From NCBI RefSeq assembly GCF_004151275.2, contig NZ_CP130821.1, forward strand, positions 372,001 through 436,000: DNA of 64,000 bases, read 5' to 3'. Below the pieces are notes generated by a model, which worked only from the letters and a program-made list of their open reading frames with translations, did not search any database and had not been told where the DNA came from. Position numbers and translations under genes: made by a program. Positions 53,996-61,969 of this stretch are shown here, piece by piece. The stretch comes from Flavobacterium dauae (lineage in GTDB: Bacteria > Bacteroidota > Bacteroidia > Flavobacteriales > Flavobacteriaceae). Numbering within the stretch: the stretch's first letter is position 1; every line of letters begins with the position of its first letter.

Positions 53996-56122
53996 ATGTT
54001 GTTGCTTTCTATACATAACGTGTCGTTGCCTATTGCCGACCCGGTTCTTAAATTTTTATTGTTGCTCATCATCATTCTTTTTGCACCTTTATTATTAAAC
54101 AAAATCAAAGTGCCGCATTTACTAGGATTGATCATTGCAGGGGCGGTAATTGGCCCCAACGGATTTAATATTCTGGCCCGCGACAGTAGCATTGTGGTTA
54201 CCGGAACAACGGGTTTGCTTTATATTATGTTTCTTGCCGGATTGGAAATTGATATGGGCGATTTTAAAAAAAATAAATGGAAAAGCTTAACTTTTGGTAT
54301 CTATACTTTTTTAACACCTTTTGTTTTAGGTTTTATTGGAGCACACTACCTTTTAAAGTTTAACCTGTTAACATCAGTGTTATTTGCAAGTTTGTTTTCG
54401 TCGCATACATTAATTGCCTATCCATTGGTAAGTAAAATCGGTGTTGCAAAAAATTTGGCGGTGAATATCACCGTTGGCGGAACAATGATTACCGATATTC
54501 TTGCTTTATTGGTTTTGGCAGCCTGTGTAGGTATGGCTCAGGGAGAAGTAGGGAAAGAATTTTGGATTACCTTGTCGGTTTCTATTTTAGTTTTTGGATT
54601 AATTGTTCTGATTATTTTTCCAATAATTGCCCGTTGGTTTTTTAAAAATGTAAAGGATAAAATTTCTCAATACATTTTTGTATTGGTTATGATTTATCTG
54701 GCAGCATTGCTGGCAGAAGTTGCGGGTGTAGAAGCTATCATTGGGGCGTTCCTTGCAGGTTTGGCATTGAACCGTTTAATTCCACATACTTCCTCGTTAA
54801 TGAACCGTGTAGAATTTGTAGGAAATGCTATTTTTATTCCCTTTTTTCTGATTAGTGTGGGTATGTTGATTGATTTTAGCGTATTTTTTCAAAGCTGGGA
54901 AACTATTATGGTTGCAGCGGTTATGTTAATAGCTTCAATTGCCGGGAAATACATAGCAGCTGTTTTAACCAAAAAAACATTTAAGCTGAGTAAAGAACAG
55001 GGAAAACTTATCTTTGGATTAAGTTCTGCATCGGCAGCAGCAACATTGGCGGCAGTTATGGTTGGTTACAACATTATTATTTCAGAAACAGCAGCTGGCG
55101 AACCTGTACGGTTACTAAATGAACATGTTTTAAACGGCAGCATTCTGCTTATTTTGGTTTCTTGTACTATTTCGTCGTTTATTTCATTAGCAAGTGCCGA
55201 GAATATTGCCGAAGAAGAAAATGAAGAAACAATTGCCGATGAAAGTTCCGAGAAAGAAAATCTTTTATTGGCAGTTAATTATCCCGAAACTGTTGATACA
55301 ATGGTAGGTTTGGGAGTAATCATAAAATCAAAGAATAATAAAGAAGGTTTCTTTGCTCTGAATGTAATCAATGAGGAGAAAAAGGAATCATCAGAAAAAA
55401 ATGCAGAGAAAATATTACACGATGCTGTTACCATTGCAGCAGCTTCCGACGAAGTAATTACACCGCTTACCCGCTACGATAACGACGTGATTAATGGCAT
55501 TAACAATGTAATTAAAGAAAAACGCATCACCGATTTAATTGTAGGTTTAGAAAACGGAAAAGGTTTTTCATCTACCTTTATGTTTAACCTTTATAACGGT
55601 TATCTGCAAAGTAAAAGCTCCAATGTATTTGTATATCATTCTGCACAGCCCATAGCAACCATTAAAAAACAAATTGTAATTATTCCTTCAAAATCGCACT
55701 TAGAACCGGGCTTTTTTCATTGTCTGTTACGAGTGTGGAATATTGCACGGAATACTGGAGCCAAGATTGATTTTTACGCAACGGTTTCTACCACAAAAAT
55801 TTTAAAAAGGATAATGAAACGGGTAGCTATCGAAGCGAATTTTAACGAGATAAATACATGGAAAGAAGTAGAAAATGTTATTGACGAATTAGAAGATAAT
55901 CAGGGAGTGGTTATTTTTATGGCAAAACGCGGCATGGCATCTTATGTTCCACAAATGAATAAAATTCCGTCTATTCTTAATTCCGACTTTTTAAATAGAA
56001 ATTATTTGCTTATCTATCCTTATCAAGGAAATTACGAAGAATATCAGGAAAAACGCTCAGTTAGTAATCATGGTGATTTTGTCGAAATCAGTAAAATAGT
56101 CCGTAAATTGTTTAAGCAATAA
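53996..56122 (+). CDS. Kef/CPA2-type cation:proton antiporter with USP-like C-terminus
   Basis: The 708-residue protein has about 12 membrane helices (residues 10-400) of the monovalent cation:proton antiporter-2 type: PHLLGLIIAGAVIGPNGFNIL, LEIDMGDFKKNKWKS, VGGTMITDILALLVLAA (the TD motif for ion exchange) and GVEAIIGAFLAGLALNRLIP. The remaining 300 residues are cytoplasmic and resemble universal-stress-protein domains (DAVTIAAASDEVITPLTRYD, ITDLIVGLENGKG). It likely mediates K+ or Na+ for H+ exchange. Confidence 0.93.
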   Translation: MLLLSIHNVSLPIADPVLKFLLLLIIILFAPLLLNKIKVPHLLGLIIAGAVIGPNGFNILARDSSIVVTGTTGLLYIMFLAGLEIDMGDFKKNKWKSLTFGIYTFLTPFVLGFIGAHYLLKFNLLTSVLFASLFSSHTLIAYPLVSKIGVAKNLAVNITVGGTMITDILALLVLAACVGMAQGEVGKEFWITLSVSILVFGLIVLIIFPIIARWFFKNVKDKISQYIFVLVMIYLAALLAEVAGVEAIIGAFLAGLALNRLIPHTSSLMNRVEFVGNAIFIPFFLISVGMLIDFSVFFQSWETIMVAAVMLIASIAGKYIAAVLTKKTFKLSKEQGKLIFGLSSASAAATLAAVMVGYNIIISETAAGEPVRLLNEHVLNGSILLILVSCTISSFISLASAENIAEEENEETIADESSEKENLLLAVNYPETVDTMVGLGVIIKSKNNKEGFFALNVINEEKKESSEKNAEKILHDAVTIAAASDEVITPLTRYDNDVINGINNVIKEKRITDLIVGLENGKGFSSTFMFNLYNGYLQSKSSNVFVYHSAQPIATIKKQIVIIPSKSHLEPGFFHCLLRVWNIARNTGAKIDFYATVSTTKILKRIMKRVAIEANFNEINTWKEVENVIDELEDNQGVVIFMAKRGMASYVPQMNKIPSILNSDFLNRNYLLIYPYQGNYEEYQEKRSVSNHGDFVEISKIVRKLFKQ

Positions 56123-56165
56123 TTTTTAAACTGATAATTCGATATCTTTATAAATAAAACAGGCA

Positions 56166-56981
56166 ATGAAAAAAGGAGTTGTTTTTATGGGCATTGTAAT
56201 GATGCTGATAATGGTTATAATGGTTCCGGTGCTGGCGTATTTGTTTACGCATAAAAGCTGGCTGATAGATTTATCGGGGAAAAATGAACTGGGCGATGCC
56301 ATTGGCGGAACCACTGCACCCATTATCGGGATCTGTGGTGTGGTTTTTACCTTTATGGCATTTTATATTCAGTACGAATTCAACAAACGCCAGAACGAAA
56401 TACTGCAATTACAGGTAAAAATAAACATTCGCCAATCGTTAGAACCTTATTTTATTTATTTGATAGACAGTTTAAAAAAGTTTAAACTCGAAAATAATTC
56501 AAACAAAAAAATCAAGTATGCCGGCAATTATATTGAACCCCAAAATCTTGGCGATGCCATTAAACTGAAATATCAGGTATCAAACGTTTTTATGGGTATT
56601 GTTGATTATAAAGAAACGCACCACACCATAAAAAATATCCAGTTAAGCGATTTATTTTCTTATGAAAAACAAATCTCGTTTAATGAAAATGTTATTGACG
56701 AATACAGTTTCCATGTCAATACCGTTTTTAAATTTCTGAGTTATAATATGGAAATTGACAATGGCGAAGACAAAAATGATATTATCGAAGAATTTTTGTT
56801 TAAGTATTTGTCCAGCTTATCTATAAACGAAATTCATTTTAACATATATTATCTGCTTATTTTTCATACCGATTTAGCCTTAAGCTGTAAAAATATTGTT
56901 TTGAAATCGATTGAAAATTTACCAACAGATAGAAAAAAAGAGTTTTTATGGAACATTTTCCAGTACAAATTAAACAATTAA
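56166..56981 (+). CDS. Putative phage-abortive-infection-like membrane protein (AbiC-like)
   Basis: The 271-residue protein has two N-terminal membrane helices (about residues 5-27 and 47-68). Between them lies GDAIGGTTAPIIGICGVVFTFMAFYIQYEFNKRQNE, the pattern I recall from the PF16872 "putative phage abortive infection protein" group. The rest is a soluble helical domain with FYLID-like FIYLIDSLKKF, YSFHVNTVFKFLSYN and EFLWNIFQYKLNN. Anti-phage activity is unproven for most members. It lies alone 43 bases after the antiporter gene and could be cotranscribed with it. Confidence 0.8.
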   Translation: MKKGVVFMGIVMMLIMVIMVPVLAYLFTHKSWLIDLSGKNELGDAIGGTTAPIIGICGVVFTFMAFYIQYEFNKRQNEILQLQVKINIRQSLEPYFIYLIDSLKKFKLENNSNKKIKYAGNYIEPQNLGDAIKLKYQVSNVFMGIVDYKETHHTIKNIQLSDLFSYEKQISFNENVIDEYSFHVNTVFKFLSYNMEIDNGEDKNDIIEEFLFKYLSSLSINEIHFNIYYLLIFHTDLALSCKNIVLKSIENLPTDRKKEFLWNIFQYKLNN

Positions 56982-57054
56982 GGATTAGAAACGTATTATT
57001 TTGTTGTTAAGCATTATAAATAGTATTTTTGTGTGCTATTAAAGAAAAATCCGT

Positions 57055-57621
57055 ATGTATCGAATTATTTTTGTTTTATTTTTATTTGTATTTCCCACAC
57101 TGTCATTTGCACAAACCAAACCTTCTAAAGAATATCTTACCCATTTAAAGGCGGCAAAAAGCCATAATATTGGTTTGGTTAAAGATAAAACACATTTAAA
57201 CAAGTTAGTAAAACAAGGAAAATTAGTTTCGATAAAACAACGTGGTTACGGCTACCGGATCAATAAATTAACACACAGCCACCCGTATTTAGTACCAAAA
57301 GGCAGAACGGTTTTAAACGCCATTGCCCGTGATTTTGTTAAAGTTGCAGGGCAAAACTTTTTTGTGGTAACATCATTAACCCGTACAGAGGCCGATCAAA
57401 AACGGTTGCGAAGGGTAAATTCAAACGCATCATCAAATAATAGTTCGCATTGTTTTGGCAGTGCACTTGATATTTCTTATATCCGTTTTAATCATAAAAA
57501 GCAAGTAAACACCAAGCTCGAAAAAAAATTAGAAGGCGTTTTAAAACAGTATCAGTCACAAGGAAAAATCTATTTTGTAAAAGAACGTCATTCGCGTTGT
57601 TTTCACATAATAATTAGATAA
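57055..57621 (+). CDS. DUF5715 protein, probable M15-like D,D-peptidase fold
   Basis: The 188-residue secreted protein has a signal peptide (IIFVLFLFVFPTLSFAQ). The C-terminal 110 residues look like the M15/VanY peptidase fold: VVTSLTRTEADQKRLRRVN, SSHCFGSALDISYIRF (His and Asp metal ligands in S-H-x-x-G-x-A-x-D) and a terminal HSRCFHIIIR supplying the third His. This would cleave peptidoglycan stems. Two cysteines flank the site. DUF5715 is the Bacteroidota label I recall. It precedes an FAD oxidoreductase and a GH25 lysozyme. Confidence 0.86.
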   Translation: MYRIIFVLFLFVFPTLSFAQTKPSKEYLTHLKAAKSHNIGLVKDKTHLNKLVKQGKLVSIKQRGYGYRINKLTHSHPYLVPKGRTVLNAIARDFVKVAGQNFFVVTSLTRTEADQKRLRRVNSNASSNNSSHCFGSALDISYIRFNHKKQVNTKLEKKLEGVLKQYQSQGKIYFVKERHSRCFHIIIR

Positions 57622-57642
57622 ATTAGTAAAAAATATCTTTTT

Positions 57643-58863
57643 ATGGATCTACATTCAGGCATGCCGTTTTGGATGGCACTGAATCCGTTGTACAATTATT
57701 ATCATCCGCTGAAAAAGAGCATCAGTACCCATACCGTTATTGTCGGGTCGGGTATTACCGGCGCTTTGGTGGCTCATGTTTTGTGTGCATTAGGAATTAA
57801 GTGCATAGTGATAGATAAGCGAACCATTGGCACAGGCAGTACGGCGGCTTCTACCTCGCAATTACAGTATGAAATCGATATTCCGCTGGTTGAATTAATC
57901 AAGAAAATAGGTGAAGAGAATGCCGTAAAGGCATATAAATGCTGTTTGCAATCGATTGCCGATGTGGAAAATGTGTTTAAACCCATCAAAAAAGATCCTG
58001 ATTTTGAATCGATACCTACTTATCTTCTGGCATCAAACAAATCGGGAGAAAAATTGCTTAAAGAAGAGTTTGATGCCCGAAAAAAAGCAAATCTTCCCGT
58101 ACAATACCTCGATAAAGATCAATTAAAAGAATCGTTGGGAATTGACGCTTTGTCGGCCTTGTACAACGATACATCGGCACAGTTAGATTGTTATAAAGGT
58201 GCCACTTTTATTTTAGATCATCACTTAAAAAAGAACGAAATTGAACTGTATTCTCATACGTTGATTTCAGATTATAATAAAACCAAAAACGGTTACGAAT
58301 TAATTACTGAAAACGGCAATAAGATCAATTGTGAAAATGTGGTAATTGCCGCTGGTTATGAAGCCGGGGAGTTTCTACCCCAAAAAGTAATGGATTTATT
58401 ATCTACGTTTGCCATTGTATCACATCCGGTTGATAAAAAATACCTCTGGAAAAACCGTGCCTTGATTTGGGAAACCCAAACGCCGTATTTATACATGCGT
58501 ACCACAGCCGATAACCGTATAATGGTGGGTGGCGAAGATGAAGAATATAATAATGCGGACAGGCGTGACGCTGCATTGAATAAAAAAGCAAAAACTTTAG
58601 AAAAAAAGTTTAAAAAAATGTTTCCTGATATTCCGTTTGTAACCGATATGTCGTGGGCAGGGACGTTTAGTGCCACAGCCGACGGTTTGCCGTTTATAGG
58701 TACCTATCCGTACAGGCCAAATATGTATTTTGCATTGGGATATGGCGGTAACGGCATTACATTTAGCATGATTGCCGCTCAGATTATAGGAAATTTAATC
58801 ACAGGAAAAAAAGATGACCGAACCGATTTATTTGGATTCAACCGCTTAAAACATTCCGATTAA
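57643..58863 (+). CDS. FAD-dependent oxidoreductase (DAO family)
   Basis: The 406-residue protein has an N-terminal FAD motif IVGSGITGALVAHVLCALGIKCIVIDKR preceded by a 30-residue leader (MPFWMALNPLYNYYHPL). It has GTGSTAASTSQLQYEID and VVIAAGYEAGEF, and the C-terminal LPFIGTYPYRPNMYFALGYGGNGITFSMIAAQ. This matches DAO-type oxidases such as glycine/sarcosine oxidases and the YgaF group. The substrate is unknown. It starts 21 bases after the DUF5715 gene and ends two bases before the lysozyme gene. Confidence 0.91.
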   Translation: MDLHSGMPFWMALNPLYNYYHPLKKSISTHTVIVGSGITGALVAHVLCALGIKCIVIDKRTIGTGSTAASTSQLQYEIDIPLVELIKKIGEENAVKAYKCCLQSIADVENVFKPIKKDPDFESIPTYLLASNKSGEKLLKEEFDARKKANLPVQYLDKDQLKESLGIDALSALYNDTSAQLDCYKGATFILDHHLKKNEIELYSHTLISDYNKTKNGYELITENGNKINCENVVIAAGYEAGEFLPQKVMDLLSTFAIVSHPVDKKYLWKNRALIWETQTPYLYMRTTADNRIMVGGEDEEYNNADRRDAALNKKAKTLEKKFKKMFPDIPFVTDMSWAGTFSATADGLPFIGTYPYRPNMYFALGYGGNGITFSMIAAQIIGNLITGKKDDRTDLFGFNRLKHSD

Positions 58864-58865
58864 AA

Positions 58866-59720
58866 ATGGCAGTCCCTAAAAAAAGAAAACCTGTCAGAAG
58901 AAGCACAACACGCAAAAAGAAGAAAACAGCTGTATGGAAATGGCATGTTTTGGCTTATTCGCTATTGATTTTTTGTTTTGTGATTTTTCATTATCGTGAC
59001 GGAATTGGCTATTTTGTGACCGATTTGTACGAGCGTATTTTTAAAAGTGAAGACAGTAAAGAGGTTACCGTTCACGATTTCAGAGCAATGGAAATTTTAG
59101 ATAAACATTCCGATTATTTGTTTGGATTTGACGTGTCGCATTATCAGTACGATATAAACTGGAAAGAAATTGATTCGCTTTACAATAAATTTGCTATTGA
59201 TTATGTTTTTATCCGTTCAACAATGGGGATAAACGGTGTTGATGACACCTTTGATTACAACTGGAAAAAAGCAAAAAGCCGTTTGTTGGTTCGCGGTGCG
59301 TATCATTATTACCGCCCCGATGAAAACAGTACCCTACAGGCACAGAATTTCATTAAAAACAGTCCGTTGGAATCCGGTGATTTTTTTCCGGTATTGGATA
59401 TTGAAGAATTGCCTAAAGAACAATCGGTTGAAAAAATGCGTGAAGGAATGCAAAACTGGCTAACCATTGTAGAAAAACATTACGGTGTAAAACCAATTAT
59501 TTACTCAGGTGCCAATTTTTACCAGCACCACATTAAAGATTATTTCCCCGACCATAAGGTATGGATTGCAAAATACAGTTTATTCAGCGAAAAAATGAAT
59601 AACGACTGGCACTTTTGGCAGTTTACCGATAAAGGCACCGTAAACGGCGTAAAAACCAAGGTAGATTTAAATATTTTTAAAGGCAGCCGCTACGATTTAA
59701 AACAGTTTGTGATTCAGTAG
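58866..59720 (+). CDS. Membrane-anchored GH25 lysozyme
   Basis: GH25 enzymes cleave the beta-1,4 bond of peptidoglycan. The 284-residue protein starts with a very basic segment (PKKRKPVRRSTTRKKKKT) and one membrane helix (about residues 27-44), so it is type II anchored with the catalytic domain outside. The GH25 barrel has FGFDVSHYQYDINWKEI (first Asp), YVFIRSTMGI, GAYHYYRPDE, the catalytic pair in PVLDIEELP, and WIAKYS...WHFWQFTDKGTVNG. It is cotranscribed with the FAD oxidoreductase. Confidence 0.94.
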   Translation: MAVPKKRKPVRRSTTRKKKKTAVWKWHVLAYSLLIFCFVIFHYRDGIGYFVTDLYERIFKSEDSKEVTVHDFRAMEILDKHSDYLFGFDVSHYQYDINWKEIDSLYNKFAIDYVFIRSTMGINGVDDTFDYNWKKAKSRLLVRGAYHYYRPDENSTLQAQNFIKNSPLESGDFFPVLDIEELPKEQSVEKMREGMQNWLTIVEKHYGVKPIIYSGANFYQHHIKDYFPDHKVWIAKYSLFSEKMNNDWHFWQFTDKGTVNGVKTKVDLNIFKGSRYDLKQFVIQ

Positions 59721-59744
59721 GTAATAGTTTTCATTTTTGAACAT

Positions 59745-59778
59745 TTAACCGCACGGATTACAAATCCGCACGATCGGA
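59745..59778. repeat. Short palindromic repeat
   Basis: Centred on GCACGGATTACAAATCCGCACG (59751-59772), a GGATT-ACA-AATCC palindrome lies in a 190-base gap and is followed by CGATCGG. The text GCGGATTTGTAATCCG resembles a repeat commonly scattered between flavobacterial genes. The rest of the gap holds only a -7 box at 59872-59879 (TAAATTTG) for the next gene. Confidence 0.55.
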
Positions 59779-59910
59779 TAACTATGATTTAAGTAACCCT
59801 GATGAAATTTTGACTTTGTTTGGTTAAAAGCGAGCGTTCTTTCCAAAAATTTAGAGCGACGATTTTATTTGTAAATTTGGGTATTAATCAATTAAAGAAA
59901 ATATAATAAA

Positions 59911-60210
59911 ATGAGTGATTTTGAAAATGAATTTTACAAATCTTTTTTTCGTAATATAAGAAACGAAAAATTTTTAAAGATTAATGCTTCTGCGCAGCAG
60001 GAAAAAGCATTGAGAGACATGAGACAATATGGGGAATCTCATGGATTATATGATGTGTCTGTGCTTGAATTGATCGAAGGTTTTGTACGTAATCGTCGTG
60101 AACTTTCTGAAGAATTAATACATGACTTAGTTAGTACTGCTAATTTTCATGTGGGTGGTGATTACAATTACTTATTTAAAATGTTAAAAGATAAATATCT
60201 TACTAAGTAA
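59911..60210 (+). CDS. Small protein of unknown function
   Basis: The 99-residue cytoplasmic protein is helical and charged: DFENEFYKSFFRNIRNEKFLK, QQEKALRDMRQYGESHGLY, SVLELIEGFVRNRRELSEELIHDLV and GGDYNYLFKMLKDKYL. No family is recognised. A TAAATTTG box lies 32 bases upstream. It is convergent with the 103-residue gene and shares its terminator, which overlaps that gene's stop codon. Confidence 0.75.
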   Translation: MSDFENEFYKSFFRNIRNEKFLKINASAQQEKALRDMRQYGESHGLYDVSVLELIEGFVRNRRELSEELIHDLVSTANFHVGGDYNYLFKMLKDKYLTK

Positions 60211-60216
60211 AAACAG

Positions 60217-60246
60217 AGCCGTTTAAAGATGATTTAAACGGCTTTT
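60217..60246. terminator. Bidirectional terminator hairpin I
   Basis: AGCCGTTTAAA (60217-60227) and TTTAAACGGCT (60233-60243) form a perfect 11-bp stem with loop GATGA, followed by TTT on the plus strand. It contains the stop codon of the minus-strand gene (60234-60236). Confidence 0.82.
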
Positions 60247-60545
60247 ATTGTGTTTGATACTTTCCAACCAATACGATAACGCTTGTCATTGTGATATAAA
60301 AAGAACTCATGAGACATAAGGTCTATACGTTTTAAAATACGATCCATTCTAACTTTAGACATGTTTTCAAAGTCAGACCATATTGCAACAGGATAGTGAT
60401 AGGAATCTACATGTTTGTAAATCTTATTTAATTCAATTGGCATTCCTTTCTTCCATGTTATAACTTCACGCTCAATACTTGGGTCGATCCATTCAAAAAA
60501 GCTAATTGCTGCTTTATAACTGCTATCACTTATGTGCATACTCAT
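60234..60545 (-). CDS. Small protein of unknown function with structured leader
   Basis: The 103-residue product has no signal peptide. Its visible features are YKAAISFFEWIDPSIEREVITWKKGMPIELNKIY, HYPVAIWSDFENMSKVRMDRILKRIDLMSHEFFLYHNDKRYRIGW, rich in aromatic and basic residues. No family is recognised. It has a 200-base 5' region with a promoter (60761-60789), an 18-codon ORF and a 14-bp hairpin ending ten bases before the start codon, which suggests attenuation or translational control. The alternative is that the hairpin belongs to the permease gene upstream. Confidence 0.72.
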   Translation of the reverse strand: MSMHISDSSYKAAISFFEWIDPSIEREVITWKKGMPIELNKIYKHVDSYHYPVAIWSDFENMSKVRMDRILKRIDLMSHEFFLYHNDKRYRIGWKVSNTIKAV

Positions 60546-60554
60546 TTAAAATAT

Positions 60555-60587
60555 AAAACCTCTTTAAAGATAGTTTAAAGAGGTTTT
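60555..60587. terminator. Hairpin II upstream of the 103-residue gene
   Basis: AAAACCTCTTTAAA (60555-60568) and TTTAAAGAGGTTTT (60574-60587) form a perfect 14-bp stem with loop GATAG. On the minus strand it ends in TTTTATATTTT. The core TTTAAA-five bases-TTTAAA is shared with hairpin I. It may end the leader transcript or the permease transcript. Confidence 0.75.
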
Positions 60588-60638
60588 AAAACAATGTAGT
60601 TTGGATAAATTTTTGGATATTTGAATTCGCAATTTCGG

Positions 60639-60695
60639 TTAATTGAATTTTGCGATTATAATTGAATCTTCCAGTTTTACCTGCGTCTTTTTCAT
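60639..60695 (-). CDS. Possible 18-residue leader peptide
   Basis: The ORF MKKTQVKLEDSIIIAKFN lies about 66 bases after the -7 box at 60761-60768 and before hairpin II. It starts ATGAAAAAGACG in a typical lysine-rich Bacteroidota start context. It could be a leader peptide or a chance ORF; its length alone gives no proof of translation. Confidence 0.3.
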   Translation of the reverse strand: MKKTQVKLEDSIIIAKFN

Positions 60696-60760
60696 TTCTT
60701 ATCTATTTAATTGTTTTTTTTAAGTTGCTTTCCAAAATCATTGTACAACTTCTAAAGTTA

Positions 60761-60789
60761 CAAATATATCCGATTAAATTCAATATCAA
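60761..60789 (-). promoter_or_regulatory. Promoter of the 103-residue gene's leader
   Basis: On the minus strand TTG (60787-60789), an 18-base spacer and TATATTTG (60761-60768) fit the consensus. The TTG overlaps the stop codon of the upstream permease gene. Confidence 0.6.
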
Positions 60790-61886
60790 TTTTTCACATC
60801 CAACGCATCACGTAAAGCGTTGCCAATCATCATAAAAGCAACAACTACCAAACTCATGGCCAAACCGGGAATTAATGCCAAATGCGGTTTTCCTAAAATA
60901 ATGTAGTTGTAATGTTCTTTAATCATTCCGCCCCAGCTTGGAACGGGAACTTGTGCACCTAAACCTAAAAAACTTAAGCCGCTTTCGACCAAAATTGCCG
61001 AGGCAAAATTGGCTGCCGAAATAACAATAACCGGAGCCATTATATTTGGTATAATGTGTTTAAAAATAATGCGTAAATCAGAAAAACCCAAAGCTCGTGC
61101 CGCAGTTACATACTGCATTTGTTTTACGCTTAGTACCTGTCCGCGTACCACACGGGCAACTTCTACCCACATAGTTAAACCAACGGCAATGAAAACCTGC
61201 CAGAACCCTTTGCCTAATGCCAAGGTTATGGCAATCACCAAAAGCAGGGTAGGGATAGACCAAATTACATTGATTAACCACAGAATAAACGCATCGGTTT
61301 TTCCACCGTAATATCCGGCAAGGGCACCTAGTGAAATGCCTATAATTAACGAAATAAAAACTGCAACAAAACCAATGGCTAACGAAACGCGGGCACCAAC
61401 AATTAGCCGACTTAAATAATCGCGACCTTGCGTATCGGTGCCTAACCAATATTTTTTGGTTTTAATAAATTGTTGTTCAATTTCGCTAATGTTTTGTGTT
61501 GGGAAAATAGTTGTTAAAAGATATTTTGTTTGAGCTGTTGAAGCATCGACCGAAAATTCCTGATAATAAAGGGTGTCGTTTTTAAATTGGTAAGACAAAA
61601 CGGGAATAAATTCTTCTGTTATTTGTTTTCCTGTAAAATAATCTGCTAAAGAACCTTTTTTGTTTTCTAACGGAATATTTATTGTTTTAACGGTAAATCC
61701 TGGTTTTTGAGTGCTTATAGCTATGTCGCCATTGTTCGCATTTACGGTATTGTCTGGTGCAATAACGTAAGCAAACAAAGCAATGATACTTAAAATAACG
61801 ATAAAGACTAATGAAAAAACGCCCCAAGAATTCTGTTTAAACTTTTGGAGCGCTTTTTTATTTGCCGAAACAAATTTTTTAAACAC
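60786..61886 (-). CDS. ABC transporter permease, OppC/DppC type
   Basis: The 366-residue protein is the C-type permease of a peptide/nickel ABC importer. The N-terminus has one helix (NSWGVFSLVFIVILSIIALFAYVIAP). A periplasmic segment of about 110 residues is inserted before the family motif KYWLGTDTQGRDYLSRLIVGARVSLAIG. Five further helices follow, with the EAA-type loop AARALGFSDLRIIFKHIIPNIMAP. The normal loop before LGTD is much shorter. No partner permease, binding protein or ATPase is adjacent. The S41 peptidase gene is upstream on the same strand. Confidence 0.93.
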   Translation of the reverse strand: MFKKFVSANKKALQKFKQNSWGVFSLVFIVILSIIALFAYVIAPDNTVNANNGDIAISTQKPGFTVKTINIPLENKKGSLADYFTGKQITEEFIPVLSYQFKNDTLYYQEFSVDASTAQTKYLLTTIFPTQNISEIEQQFIKTKKYWLGTDTQGRDYLSRLIVGARVSLAIGFVAVFISLIIGISLGALAGYYGGKTDAFILWLINVIWSIPTLLLVIAITLALGKGFWQVFIAVGLTMWVEVARVVRGQVLSVKQMQYVTAARALGFSDLRIIFKHIIPNIMAPVIVISAANFASAILVESGLSFLGLGAQVPVPSWGGMIKEHYNYIILGKPHLALIPGLAMSLVVVAFMMIGNALRDALDVKN

Positions 61887-61930
61887 TTTTTTATTTTTTA
61901 AATGACGATCAGTAATTCTGTATTTTGATT

Positions 61931-61958
61931 ACAAGCTCTCGACAAGCTCGAATTGACG
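61931..61958. repeat. Short palindromic intergenic motif
   Basis: CAAGCTCTCGACAAGCTCGAATTGACG contains GAGCTTGTCGAGAGC on the minus strand, a partly palindromic phrase typical of dispersed flavobacterial intergenic repeats. It occupies the 83-base gap between the peptidase and the permease. It may be a fragment of the same class as the element at 17673. Confidence 0.4.
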
Positions 61959-61969
61959 TTCTAAATACA

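Noticed and set aside
58866..59720. Prophage endolysin
   Set aside because: The GH25 protein is membrane anchored and its neighbours are housekeeping-like; no capsid, tail, integrase or attachment site is present.
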